From the NCBI RefSeq assembly GCF_029227915.1, contig NC_079880.1, forward strand, positions 1,366,001-1,430,000: DNA of 64,000 nt, given 5' to 3'. Below, piece after piece: positions 42,080 through 54,330 of the stretch (the first letter of the stretch is position 1; every line of letters starts with the position of its first letter). This DNA comes from Hydractinia symbiolongicarpus. Lineage: Eukaryota; Cnidaria; Hydrozoa; Anthoathecata; Hydractiniidae. Position numbers and translations under genes: made by a program. The notes beneath the pieces were generated by a model. It made no database searches. It saw only the letters and a list, made by a program, of their open reading frames with translations, and was not told the DNA's origin.

Positions 42080-42539
42080 TGTATTCCAATTAATTTATGT
42101 AGCAGATATATTTCCATCAAAAAACAAACAATACAGCAGTGCGCATCTTACATCTGCATTATTATATAAATGACCAAAAAAATTAAAGGTGTCCAACAAC
42201 TGCAGTATATATGTGACATTTAAAATCTAAATCTACTAAAATTACTGTTCTGACCATCTGAAAAAAGCGAAAATTATTCGGAAAGAAGTTTTTAAAAGCA
42301 TTTCAACATACATCTCACCCATAAAATTTAAATCACTCAAAACGCCACATATATACAAAAAAGCTAATCAATGTCAAACACAAATCTCTCTCATTGTATA
42401 TGTTATAATCAGTTAGTTTATTGCAAACCCTGCCAAAGGTTGACACAAAATGTGAAAAATAAACAATAAATTTTGCCTAAGTAGAAATTTTTATCTAAGG
42501 TGTTAAAAAGGGATTTGCAAGGATAAATTATAATGCAAT

Positions 42540-43990
42540 AAAACATTATTTGATATATTGCATACGGTCCTTCCTCAACAAACTTTAGACAAAATGCCAA
42601 CAAAAATACGGTGTTTAAACCTATAATTAATAAAGTCATTTTAGCAATTTGCATGCTGTTTTACCATCAATAAAATAAACAAAATTTCAAATCTCACATA
42701 GTATTCTGTCACAAATTTTCATAAAATATATATATAAGTCATAATGAGTCATGTTAAACAACAGCAATCAATCTGTATATAAGTTCATTTTATGTCAATT
42801 TTTGCACCAATTTTGCAACACAAAATACAAATTCTAAATAATACTAAAATCTCTTATTTTGGTCCTTCGCATACCGACGGTCTCCCACAAAAGTTTAATC
42901 AAAATGTAAAAAATGAGAGGTAACGACAAAATCAAAGTTTGCAAAATTTAATTATTTCGGTACATATATCTACTGCATATGCCCTCTAAAACAATATTTT
43001 AATCCAAAATGCCTAAGAAAGACAGTTTGCAACAAAAATCAGTTATTTCGATAATATTGCATACACTCTTTCCTCACAAAAGCTTCACAAACTGTAAAAA
43101 AAAGAATGGTTGTAGGGAGTGCTTCTGATTCAACAAAAAAAGTTTTTTTGACATATTGCATCTAGCCCTTACCCATTAAATCTTACACAAAATTTCCAAA
43201 ACTATATACGATTTAAAACACATCAAATTTAAATCGAGAAGGATCAGTCATTTCGATATATTGCACGGAGTCCTCCCCAGTAATAATTTATACAAAATAT
43301 AGAAAAACAAAGCTTGCAAGGTGTAAAATTGAATTCTTCTTCTGTGTATATATATATGGTCCTTCCTCGCAAAATTAACAAAAAATGTCAAAAAGGTTCA
43401 GATATAACATCTAACACAACAAAAATCAGTTCTATCAGTATATGCCTACCATTGTCTTCCACCAAATGTTCCCCTTAAAGTTTCACAGACACAGCCTGTA
43501 AATTAAAAACAACTAAGATCAGGTATTTTGGTCTATTTCATACCATTCTGTTCCAAATAACTTATAAAATGTAAAAATTGAGTGGTAAAACAGAAATTTG
43601 CAAAATTCCATTTTTTTAGATGCATGTATATTATATGCCTTCTACAACAATAAGTTAATTCAAAATGTCAAAAAGAAGAAAAAAATAGCTTTCAAAGAGT
43701 ATAAAATTGAAATCAACAAAGTAGCTCTTTTGGTGTATTAAATATAAGCCATACGCACAAAAGTTTACACTAAATGTAAGAAAATGGTTGTGTTTAGTAA
43801 TTCTAAATTAAGAAAAGTCAGTTCTTTTAGCATGCTGATTAAGGTTTTTGCCCACAAATTCTTACATGAAAATATCAAAACCACAATTTGAAACAAATTA
43901 AATTTACATTTTAAAAATAAGTAATTTCTGAACTTTATTTTCAGAATATTTGGAGGAAAAGAACTTCGCAAACCAAAAAAAACCAGGAAA
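42540..43990 (-). repeat. Degenerate ~100-bp tandem repeats inside the Helitron
   Basis: A motif resembling CAAAATGTCAAAAAG recurs near 42590, 42900, 43088, 43187, 43291, 43381, 43565, 43661, 43771 and 43866. From 43088 on the spacing is mostly about 90-110 bp; the interval 43381-43565 fits two steps. It is usually preceded by a pyrimidine-rich stretch such as GTCCTTCCTC or CTCTTTCCTC and often by ATATTGCATA. Copies are strongly diverged. Open frames of 78 codons (42418-42654, minus) and 68 codons (43765-43971, minus) in or near this stretch are low-complexity, hydrophobic and lack any recognisable domain, so I do not call them genes. Confidence 0.6.
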
Positions 43991-44068
43991 ATGTTTAAAA
44001 TTTTCAGGGTTAATAACGTTTGATGGGTTTTGTGGGAATATATATATACTGGGAATCTTTAGTTTAAA

Positions 44069-44174
44069 GCTAGCATTAGCTAGCTACAGCAGCTAATAGC
44101 TAGTCACTTAAATATAAACTGGAGACTTAGCTAGGTATAAAGAACATGGCATATATTCCTAGCTAGCTAGCTAG
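44069..44174. repeat. CTAG-rich stretch with (CTAG)4
   Basis: Several CTAG tetramers cluster here, ending in four perfect CTAG units at 44159-44174. This is a small microsatellite inside the Helitron. TATA-rich runs lie nearby, at about 44038-44048 and 44477-44486. The rest of 43990-44580 is AT-rich DNA in which I see no gene or other structure. Confidence 0.7.
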
Positions 44175-44581
44175 TTGTGGGTGGTGGTTGGCTTTTTATG
44201 ATGCTAGCTATAAAACATGTCTGGCAACAATAATATAATAAAAACTGAAAATAAAACATGAAATAACCTTACAGAACCTTGCTATGATTAATTTATAAAA
44301 CCATGCTCTTCTTTAAATGTTTTTTTAAAGATTTATTTTGAATGAAAGAGTAGAGAATACTCAAAAAGAACAGCCATCTTTTTTGTAAACACAACTTCTG
44401 TTTTATGCTAGGAACTTCATTTAACAGTCCGTATGCTTTGTGAATATCTAATACCGTTTCATATGTAGCGATACCTATATATATATGCTAACATAGAGTT
44501 TTTTGGCATAAGGGTATATATATTTATATCGTTATTAGCAGCGGGTTATATATTTACAGCTTATGTGCGATTTCTATGAAG

Positions 44582-44698
44582 TACATTCCTAATCTTTTTA
44601 GTTAAATTTTAGCGTACAGCCACGTCATAAGAAAGTGACCGTGATTTCCGTGTCGTGGACTCACAGTTTTACTCACGCAAGGGAATTAATATATAAGA
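44582..44698 (-). other. Helitron 5' terminal region
   Basis: The minus strand begins TC at 44698-44697, preceded by flanking A, and continues with TTATATATTAATTCCC, an AT-rich start like that of many Helitrons. A more GC-rich stretch follows, containing CCACGACACGG and ATCACGGTCAC (about 44640-44660). These bases differ in composition from the AT-rich interior and would be the natural query for finding relatives. Confidence 0.75.
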
Positions 44699-45189
44699 TT
44701 AAGAAGAATGTTTTTTCTTGGAGTCCAATTGTCTCCTTTATCACATTTATCAGGTCACAGTGCAAAGTTAGTTCAATTAAGTCCCACAGTCAATCGTTTC
44801 ATTGTTAAAGGCGATGCAACCTAGTAATATCAGAAAAATATCGCTAAATTCATGCTGGTACAAATATGTGACGCAACCGTTGTAACTCAAACGGACTGAC
44901 ATCGTTAGAAAGTCAATGAAATAAAGTTTTTGAAAATGTCGCTATTTCTTCAGGGCGCAATAACGGCTAGGATTGGTCCCACAGTAAAAAATGACTTATT
45001 AATTTAAATTTTTAAATGAAGCGCTACAACAGCGCCCAGTGTAATCGCTGAGTTTAGGCAATCATGTCAAGTTAAGAAGAATGCTATTTCTTGGAGTCCA
45101 ATTTTTTCATTTATCACATTTATCAGGTCACAGTCAAAAGTTAGTTCAATTAAGTCCCACAGTCAATCGTCTCACTGTTAAAAGAGGTG

Positions 45190-48100
45190 CAACCTAGTAA
45201 TATCAGATAAATATCGCTAAATACATGTTGGTACGAATATGTGACTCAACCGTTGTAACTCAAACGGATTGATACTGTTAGAAAGTCAATGAAGTGTAGT
45301 AATTGAAACTGTCGCTATTTCTTCAGCGCGCGATAACGGCTAGGATTGGTCCCACAGTAAAGAATGACTTATTTACCTAAACTTTTAAATGAAGCGCTGC
45401 GACAGCGCCAAGTGTAATCGCTGAGTTTCGGCAATCACGTCAAATCAAGAAGAATGTCATTTCTTGGAGTCCAATTGTCTCACTTTCACATTTACATGGT
45501 CACAGTCCATAATCAGTTCAATTAAGTCCCGCAGTCAATCGCTTCGATGTTAAAAGCCATACAACCTAGTAATACCTGAAAAGTATCAAGAAATACATGT
45601 TGGTACGAATATGTGACGCAACCGTTTTAACTCAAACGGACTGACACCGTTAGAAAGTCAATGAAATGAAGTTTTTGAAACAGTTGCTACTTCTCCAGAG
45701 CGCCATAACGGCTAGGGTTGGTCCCACAGTAAAAAATGACTTATTAATTTAAATATTTAAATGAAGCGCTACAACAGCGCCCAGTCTAATCGCTGAGGTT
45801 AGGCAATCATGTCAAATTAAGAAGAATGTTATTTGGAGTCTAATTTTCTCATTTATTACATTGATCAGGTCGCAGTCCTAAGTTAGTTCAATTAAGTCCC
45901 ACAATCAATCGTTTCACAGTTAAAAGCGATGCAACCTAGTAATATCAGATAAATATCGCTAAGTACATGTTGGTACGAATATGTGACCCAACCGTTGAAA
46001 CTCAAACGGACTGACACCGTTAGAAAGTCAATGAAATGAAGTTTTCGAAACTGTCGCTATTTCTTCAGCGCGCGATAACGGTTACGATTGGTCCCACAGC
46101 AAAAACTGACTGATTAATCTAAACTTTTAAATGAAGCGCTATCACAGCGCCCAGTGTAATCGCTGAGTTCCGACAATCATATCAAATTAGAAAGAATGTT
46201 ACTTCTTGGAGTCCAATTGTCTCACTTATAACTTTTCTAAGGTCACAGTCCAAAATCAGTTCAATTTAGTCCCACAGTCAATCGTTTCACTGTTAAAAGC
46301 GATGCAACCTAGTAATATCAGATAAATATCGCTAAATACATGTTGGTACGAATATGTGACGCAACCGTTGTAACTGAAGCGGATTGATACTGTTAGAAAG
46401 TCAATGAAATGTAGTTTTTGAAACTGTCGCTATTTCTTCAGGGCGCGATAACGGCTAGGATTGGTCCCACAGTAAAAAATGACATATTAATTTAAATTTT
46501 TAAATGAAGCGCTACAACAGCGTCCAGTGTAATCGCTGAGGTTAGGCAATCATGTCAAATTAAGAAGAATGTTATTTGGAGTCCAATTTTCTCATTTATC
46601 ACATTGATCAGGTCACAGTCCAAAGTTAGTTCAATTAAGTGCCACAGTCAATCGTTTCACTGTTAAAAGCGATGCAACCTAGTAATATCAGATAAATATC
46701 GCTAAATACATGTTGGTACGAATATGTGACCCAACCGTTGTAAATCAAACGGATTGATACTGTTAGAAAGTCAATGAAATGTAGTATTTGAAACTGTCTC
46801 TATTTCTTCAGCGCGCGATAACGGGTAGGATTGGTCCCACAGCAAAAACTGACTGATTAATTTAAATATTTAAATGAAGCGCTACAACAGCGCCCAGTGT
46901 AAGCGCTGAGTTCCGACAATCATATCAAATTAGAAAGAATGTTACTTCTTGGAGTCCAATTGTCTCACTTATAACATTTCCAAGGTCACAGTCCAAAATC
47001 AGTTCAATTTAGTCCCACAGTCAATCGTTTCACTGTTAAAAGCGATGCAACCTAGTAATATCAGATAAATATCGCTAAATACATGTTGGTACGAATATGT
47101 GACTCAACCGTTGTAACTCAAACGGATTGATACTGTTAGAAAGTCAATGAAGTGTAGTAATTGAAACTGTCGCTATTTCTTCAGCGCGCGATAACGGCTA
47201 GGATTGGTCCCACAGTAAAGAATGACTTATTTACCTAAACTTTTAAATGAAGCGCTGCGACAGCGCCAAGTGTAATCGCTGAGTTCCGGCAATCACGTCA
47301 AATCAAGAAGAATGTCATTTCTTGGAGTCCAATTGTCTCACTTTCACATTTACATGGTCACAGTCCATAATCAGTTCAATTAAGTCCCGCAGTCAATCGC
47401 TTCGATGTTAAAAGCCATACAACCTAGTAATACCTGAAAAGTATCAAGAAATACATGTTGGTACGAATATGTGACGCAACCGTTTTAACTCAAACGGACT
47501 GACACCGTTAGAAAGTCAATGAAATGAAGTTTTTGAAACAGTTGCTACTTCTCCAGAGCGCCATAACGGCTAGGGTTGGTCCCACAGTAAAAAATGACTT
47601 ATTAATTTAAATATTTAAATGAAGCGCTACAACAGCGCCCAGTCTAATCGCTGAGGTTAGGCAATCATGTCAAATTAAGAAGAATGTTATTTGGAGTCTA
47701 ATTTTCTCATTTATTACATTGATCAGGTCGCAGTCCTAAGTTAGTTCAATTAAGTCCCACAATCAATCGTTTCACAGTTAAAAGCGATGCAACCTAGTAA
47801 TATCAGATAAATATCGCTAAGTACATGTTGGTACGAATATGTGACCCAACCGTTGAAACTCAAACGGACTGACACCGTTAGAAAGTCAATGAAATGAAGT
47901 TTTCGAAACTGTCGCTATTTCTTCAGCGCGCGATAACGGTTACGATTGGTCCCACAGCAAAAACTGACTGATTAATCTAAACTTTTAAATGAAGCGCTAT
48001 CACAGCGCCCAGTGTAATCGCTGAGTTCCGACAATCATATCAAATTAGAAAGAATGTTACTTCTTGGAGTCCAATTGTCTCACTTATAACTTTTCTAAGG

Positions 48101-48905
48101 TCACAGTCCAAAATCAGTTCAATTTAGTCCCACAGTCAATCGTTTCACTGTTAAAAGCGATGCAACCTAGTAATATCAGATAAATATCGCTAAATACATG
48201 TTGGTACGAATATGTGACGCAACCGTTGTAACTGAAGCGGATTGATACTGTTAGAAAGTCAATGAAATGTAGTTTTTGAAACTGTCGCTATTTCTTCAGG
48301 GCGCGATAACGGCTAGGATTGGTCCCACAGTAAAAAATGACATATTAATTTAAATTTTTAAATGAAGCGCTACAACAGCGTCCAGTGTAATCGCTGAGGT
48401 TAGGCAATCATGTCAAATTAAGAAGAATGTTATTTGGAGTCCAATTTTCTCATTTATCACATTGATCAGGTCACAGTCCAAAGTTAGTTCAATTAAGTGC
48501 CACAGTCAATCGTTTCACTGTTAAAAGCGATGCAACCTAGTAATATCAGATAAATATCGCTAAATACATGTTGGTACGAATATGTGACCCAACCGTTGTA
48601 AATCAAACGGATTGATACTGTTAGAAAGTCAATGAAATGTAGTATTTGAAACTGTCTCTATTTCTTCAGCGCGCGATAACGGGTAGGATTGGTCCCACAG
48701 CAAAAACTGACTGATTAATTTAAATATTTAAATGAAGCGCTACAACAGCGCCCAGTGTAAGCGCTGAGTTCCGACAATCATATCAAATTAGAAAGAATGT
48801 TACTTCTTGGAGTCCAATTGTCTCACTTATAACATTTCCAAGGTCACAGTCCAAAATCAGTTCAATTTAGTCCCACAGTCAATCGTTTCACTGTTAAAAG
48901 CGATG
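45190..48905 (+). repeat. 5-monomer higher-order repeat (1858 bp), two copies
   Basis: Adjacent copies 45190-47047 and 47048-48905. GAAGTGTAGTAATTG falls at 45291 and 47149. Shared rare variants include GCTGCGACAGCGCC, GTTGCTACTTCTCCAGAGCG, CGGTTACGATTGG and the 3-bp-shorter GTTATTTGGAGTC. Agreement is near-perfect, with single changes such as GAGTTTCGG against GAGTTCCGG. It lies just right of the Helitron but does not include it. Confidence 0.86.
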
Positions 48906-50246
48906 CAACCTAGTAATATCAGATAAATATCGCTAAATACATGTTGGTACGAATATGTGACTCAACTGTTGTAACACAAACGGGTTGATACTGTTAGAAA
49001 GTCAATGAAATGTAGTTTTTGAAACTGTCTCTAATTCTTTAGCGCGGGATAACGGCTAGGATTGGTCCCACAGTAAAAAATCACTTATTTATCTAAATTT
49101 TTAAATGGAGCGCTACCACAGCGCCCAGTGTAATCGCTGACTTCCGGCAATCATGTCAAATTAAGAAGAATGTTATTTCTTGGAGTCCAAATGTCTCATT
49201 TATCACATTTATCAGGTCACAGTCCAAAGTTTGTTCAATTAAGTCTCACAGTAAATCGTTTCATTGTTAAAAGCGATGCAACCTAGTAATATCAGAAGAA
49301 TATCGCTAATACGAATATGTGACCCAACCGTTGTAACTCAAACGAACTGACACCGTTAGAAAGTCAATAAAATGCAGTCAATCGTTTCACTGTTAAAAGC
49401 GATGCAACCTAGTAATATCAGATAAATATCGCTAAATACATGTTGGTACGAATATGTGACCCAACCGTTGTAAATCAAACGGATTGATACTGTTAGAAAG
49501 TCAATGAAATGTAGTATTTGAAACTGTCTCTATTTCTTCAGCGCGCGATAACGGGTAGGATTGGTCCCACAGCAAAAACTGACTGATTAATTTAAATATT
49601 TAAATGAAGCGCTACAACAGCGCCCAGTGTAAGCGCTGAGTTCCGACAATCATATCAAATTAGAAAGAATGTTACTTCTTGGAGTCCAATTGTCTCACTT
49701 ATAACATTTCCAAGGTCACAGTCCAAAATCAGTTCAATTTAGTCCCACAGTCAATCGTTTCACTGTTAAAAGCGATGCAACCTAGTAATATCAGATAAAT
49801 ATCGCTAAATACATGTTGGTACGAATATGTGACTCAACTGTTGTAACACAAACGGGTTGATACTGTTAGAAAGTCAATGAAATGTAGTTTTTGAAACTGT
49901 CTCTAATTCTTTAGCGCGGGATAACGGCTAGGATTGGTCCCACAGTAAAAAATCACTTATTTATCTAAATTTTTAAATGGAGCGCTACCACAGCGCCCAG
50001 TGTAATCGCTGACCTCCGGCAATCATGTCAAATTAAGAAGAATGTTATTTCTTGGAGTCCAAATGTCTCATTTATCACATTTATCAGGTCACAGTCCAAA
50101 GTTTGTTCAATTAAGTCTCACAGTAAATCGTTTCATTGTTAAAAGCGATGCAACCTATTAATATCAGAAGAATATCGCTAATACGAATATGTGACCCAAC
50201 CGTTGTAACTCAAACGAACTGACACCGTTAGAAAGTCAATAAAATG
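48503..50246 (+). repeat. Out-of-register tandem duplication (872 bp), two copies
   Basis: Copy 1 is 48503-49374 and copy 2 is 49375-50246. The unit is 872 bp, about 2.34 monomers, so it is not a whole number of monomers. ACTGTTGTAACACAAACGGG falls at 48965 and 49837. At the internal junction the sequence runs AAAATGCAGTCAATCG. The ATGC belongs to the middle of one monomer (compare AAAATGCAATTTTTG near 50242), and CAGTCAATCG belongs to the monomer end. Only CA is shared at the breakpoint. Confidence 0.88.
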
Positions 50247-50494
50247 CAATTTTTGAAACTCTCGCTAATTCGTCAGCGCGCGATAACAGCTAGGATTGGT
50301 CCCCCAGTACAAAATGGCTTATTTATCTACATTTTTAAAATAAGTGCTATCCCAGCGCTCAGTGTAATCGCTGAGTTCCGGCAATCATGTCAAATTAAGA
50401 AGAATGTTATTTCTTGGAGTCCAATTGTCTCAATTATCACATTTATAAGGTCATAGTCCAAAATCAGTTCAATTAAGTCCCGCAGTCAATTGTT

Positions 50495-50884
50495 TCACTG
50501 TTAAAAGCGATACAACTTAGCAATATCGGAAACAATCACTAAATCAATCACTATCAGAAGAATATCGCTAATACGAATATGTGACCCAACCGTTGTAACT
50601 CAAACGAACTGACACTGTTAGAAATTCAATGAAATGCAATTTTTGAAACTGTCGCTAATTCGTCAGCGCGCGATAACAGCTAGGATTGGTCCCCTAGTAC
50701 AAATTGGCTTATTTATCTACATTTTTAAATGAAGTGCTACCCCAGCGCTAAGCGTAATCGCTGAATTCCGGCTATCAGGTCAAATTAAGAAAAATGTTAT
50801 TTCTTGGAGTCCAATTGTCAAACTTATTACATTTATAAGGTCATAGTCCAAAATCAGTTCAATTAAGTCCCACAGTCAATCGTT
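50495..50884 (+). repeat. 390-bp chimeric monomer
   Basis: Counting the conserved start, this monomer is 390 bp instead of about 372. It opens like the CAACTTAG...AACAATCACTAAAT subfamily, repeats CAATCACT (about 50533-50552), then switches to the ATCAGAAGAATATCGCTAATACG subfamily, which normally is about 361 bp. The extra 29 bp therefore come from joining two subfamilies at non-equivalent points. Confidence 0.75.
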
Positions 50885-53800
50885 TCACTGTTAAAAGCGA
50901 TAAAACTTAGTAATATCGGTAACAATCATTAAATACATGTTGGTACGAATATGTGACGCAACTGTTGTAGTTGAAACGGACTGATACCGTGAGAAAATCA
51001 ATGAAATGTAGTATTTAAAACTGTCTCTATTTCTTTAGCGCGCGCTAAGGGCTAGGATTGGTCCCACAATAAAAATTGACTTATTTATCTAAATTTTTAA
51101 ATGAAGCGCTACCACAGCGCCCAATGTAATCGCTGACTTCCGGCAATCATGTCAAATTAAGAAGAATGTTACTTCTTGAAGTCAAATTGTCTCACTTATA
51201 ACATTTATAAGGTCACAGTCCAAAATCAGTTCAATTAAGTCCCACAGTCAATCGTTCACTGTTAAAGGCGATGCAACCTAGTAATATGAAAAACATATCG
51301 CTAAATACATGTTGGTATGAATATGTGACGCAACCGTTGTAGCTGAAGCGGATTGATACTGTTAGAAAGTCAATGAAATGTAGTTTTTGAAACTGTCGCC
51401 GATTCTTCAACGCGCAATAACGGCTAGGATTGGTCTCACAATAAAAATGACTTACTTAATTAAATTTTAAATGAAGCGCTACCACAGCGCCCAATGTAAT
51501 CGCTGACTTCCGGCAATCATGTCAAATTAAGAAGAATGTTATTTCTTAGAGTCCAATTGTCTTATTTATCACATTTATCAGGTCACAGTCCAAAATTAGT
51601 TCAATTAAGTCCCACAGTAAATCGTATCATTGTTAAAAGCGATGCAACCTAGTAATATCAGAAGAATATCGCTAATACGAATATGTGACCCAAACGTTGT
51701 AACTCAAACGGACTGACACCGTTAGAAAGTCAATGAAATGTAGTTTTTGAAACTGTCGCTATTTCTTCAGCGCGCGATAAGGGCTGGGATTGGTCCCACG
51801 GTAAAGAATGACTTATTTATCTAAATTTTAAATGAAGCGCTACCACAGCGCCCAGTGTAATCGCTGAGTTCCGCAATCATGTCAAATTAAGATGATTGTT
51901 ACTTCTTAGAGTCTAATTGTCTTATTTATCACATTCATTAGGTCACAGTCCAAAGTTAGTTCAATTAAGTCCCACATTCATTCGTTTCACTGTTAAAAGC
52001 GATGCAACCTAGTAATAACAGATAAATATCGCTAAATACATGTTGGTACGAATATGTGACGCAACCGTTGTAACTGAAGCGAATTGATACCGTTAGTAAG
52101 TCAATGAAATGTAGTTTTTGAAACTGTCGCCATTTCTTCAGCGCGCGATAACGGCTAGGATTGGTCCCACAGTAAAAATGACTTATTTATTTAAATTTTC
52201 AAATGAAGCGGTACCACAGCGCCCAGTGTAATCGCTGAGTTCTGGCAATCACGTCAAATTAAGAAGAATGTTATTTCTTGGATTCCAAATGTCTCATTTA
52301 TCACATTTATCAGGTCACAGTCCAAAGTTAGTTCAATTAAGTCCCACAGTAAATCGTTTCATTGTTAAAAGCGATGCAACCTAGTAACATCAGAAGAATA
52401 TCGCTAATACGAATATGTGACCCAACCGTTGTAACTCAAACGGACTGACACCGTTAGAAAGTCAATGAAATGTAGTTTTTGAAACTGTCGCTATTTCTTC
52501 AGCGCGCGATAAGGGCTAGGATTGGTCCCACGGTAAAGAATGACTTATTTATCTAAATTTTAAATGAAGCGCTACCACAGCGCCCAGTGTAATCGCTGAC
52601 TTCCGGCAATCATGTCAAATTAAGAAAAATGTTATTTCTTGGAGTCCAATTGTCTCACTTTTACATTTATAAGGTAACAGCCCTAAATCAGTTCAATTAA
52701 GTCCCACAGTCAATCGATTCACTGTTAAATGCGATACAACCTAGTAATACCGGAAAGATATCACGAAATACATGTTGGTACGAATATGTGACTCAACTGT
52801 TGTAACACAAACGGGTTGATACTGTTAGAAAGTCAATGAAATGTAGTTTTTGAAACTGTCGCTAATTCTTTAGCGCGGGATAACGGCTAGGATTGGTCCC
52901 ACAGTAAAAAATCACTTATTTATCTAATTTTTTAAAAGGAGCGCTACCACGGCGCCCAGTGTAATCGCTGACTTCCGGCAATCATGTCAAATTAAAAAGA
53001 ATGTTATTTCTTGGAGTCCAAATGTCTCATTTATCACATTTATCAGGTCACAGTCCAAAGTTAGTTCAATTAAGTCCCACAGTAAATCGTTTCATTGTTA
53101 AAAGCGATGCAACCTAGTAATATCAGAAGAATATCGCTAATACGAATATGTGACCCAACCGTTGTAACTCAAACGAACTGACACCGTTAGAAAGTCAATG
53201 AAATGCAATTTTTGAAACTGTCGCTAATTCGTCAGCGCGCGATAACAGCTAGGATTGATCCCCCAGTACAAATTGGCTTATTTATCTACATTTTTAAATG
53301 AAGTGCTACCCCAGCGCTAAGCGTAATCGCTGAATTCCGGCTATCAGGTCAAATTAAGAAAAATGTTATTTCTTGGAGTCCAATTGTCAAACTTATTACA
53401 TTTATAAGGTCATAGTCCAAAATCAGTTCAATTAAGTCCCACAGTCAATCGTTTCACTGTTAAAAGCGATACAACTTAGTAATATCGGTAACAATCACTA
53501 AATACATGTTGGTACGAATATGTGACGCAACTGTTGTAGTTGAAACGGACTGATACCGTTGGAAAATCAATGAAATGTAGTATTTGAAACTGTCTCTATT
53601 TCTTTAGCGCGCGATAAGGGCTAGGATTGATCCCACAATAAAAATTGACTTATTTATCTAAATTTTTAAATGAAGCGCTACCACAGCGCCCAATGTAATC
53701 GCTGACTTCCGGCAATCATGTCAAATTAAGAAGAATGTTACTTCTTGAAGTCAAATTGTCTCACTTATAACATTTATAAGGTCACAGTCCAAAATCAGTT

Positions 53801-54330
53801 CAATTAAGTCCCACAGTCAATGGTTTACTGTTAAAAGCGATGCAACCTAGTAATATGAAAAAAATATCGCTAAATACATGTTGGTACGAATATGTGACGC
53901 AACCGTTGTAGCTGAAGCGGATTGATACCGTTAGAAAGTCAATGAAATGTAGTTTTTGAAACTGTCGCCGATTCTTCAACGCGCAATAACGGCTAGGATT
54001 GGTCTCACAATAAAAATGACTTACTTATTTAAATTTTAAATGAAGCGCTACCACAGCGCCCAATGTAATCGCTGACTTCCGGCAATCATGTCAAATTAAG
54101 AAGAATGTTATTTCTTAGAGTCCAATTGTCTTATTTATCACATTCATCAGGTCACAGTCCAAAATTAGTTCAATTAAGTCCCACAGTAAATCGTATCATT
54201 GTTAAAAGCGATGCAACCTAGTAATATCAGAAGAATATCGCTAATACGAATATGTGACCCAAACGTTGTAACTCAAACGAACTAACACCGTTAGAAAGTC
54301 AATGAAATGTAGTTTTTGAAACTGTCGCTA
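50885..54330 (+). repeat. 373-bp monomers of mixed right-hand subfamilies
   Basis: About nine monomers alternating between deletion-bearing and full-length types. Sequence near 51.0-51.6 kb (GAAACGGACTGATACCGT, CCCACAATAAAAATTGAC, AACGCGCAATAACGG) recurs near 53.5-54.2 kb, which suggests another seven-monomer duplication. I checked only a few markers. No gene is present. Confidence 0.65.

Larger units (their letters stand above)
42053..44698 (-). mobile_element. Non-autonomous Helitron inserted in the satellite
   Basis: On the minus strand the element starts TCTTATATATTAATTCCC (5' TC at 44698) and ends GGGAAACAGCTAG (3' CTAG at 42053), matching the Helitron rule TC...CTRR. A hairpin, GTGGA-TTCT-TCCAC, lies 9 nt before the terminal CTAG. 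The flanks are GTCAAA on the left and TTAAGAAG on the right. Joined, they rebuild the satellite motif GTCAAATTAAGAAG without gain or loss, so insertion was between A and T with no target-site duplication. Excising 2646 bp from the interval 41780-44798 leaves exactly 373 bp, one monomer. The interior is AT-rich, with degenerate repeats of about 100 bp and no Rep/helicase coding region, so it must have depended on enzymes encoded elsewhere. A Helentron is less likely because those typically insert between two Ts. Confidence 0.9.

Noticed and set aside
42418-42654. 78-codon hydrophobic open frame on the minus strand inside the Helitron, a possible small membrane protein
   Set aside because: It lies in AT-rich DNA, where such frames encode runs of F, I, L, Y and C by chance. 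There is no start context or family resemblance, and no Helitron Rep or helicase motif.
43765-43971. 68-codon open frame on the minus strand inside the Helitron
   Set aside because: It spans the degenerate internal repeats and has no domain.
42053-44698. DNA transposon with terminal inverted repeats, or an LTR element
   Set aside because: The two ends are not inverted or direct repeats of each other and there is no target-site duplication. The Helitron rule fits instead.
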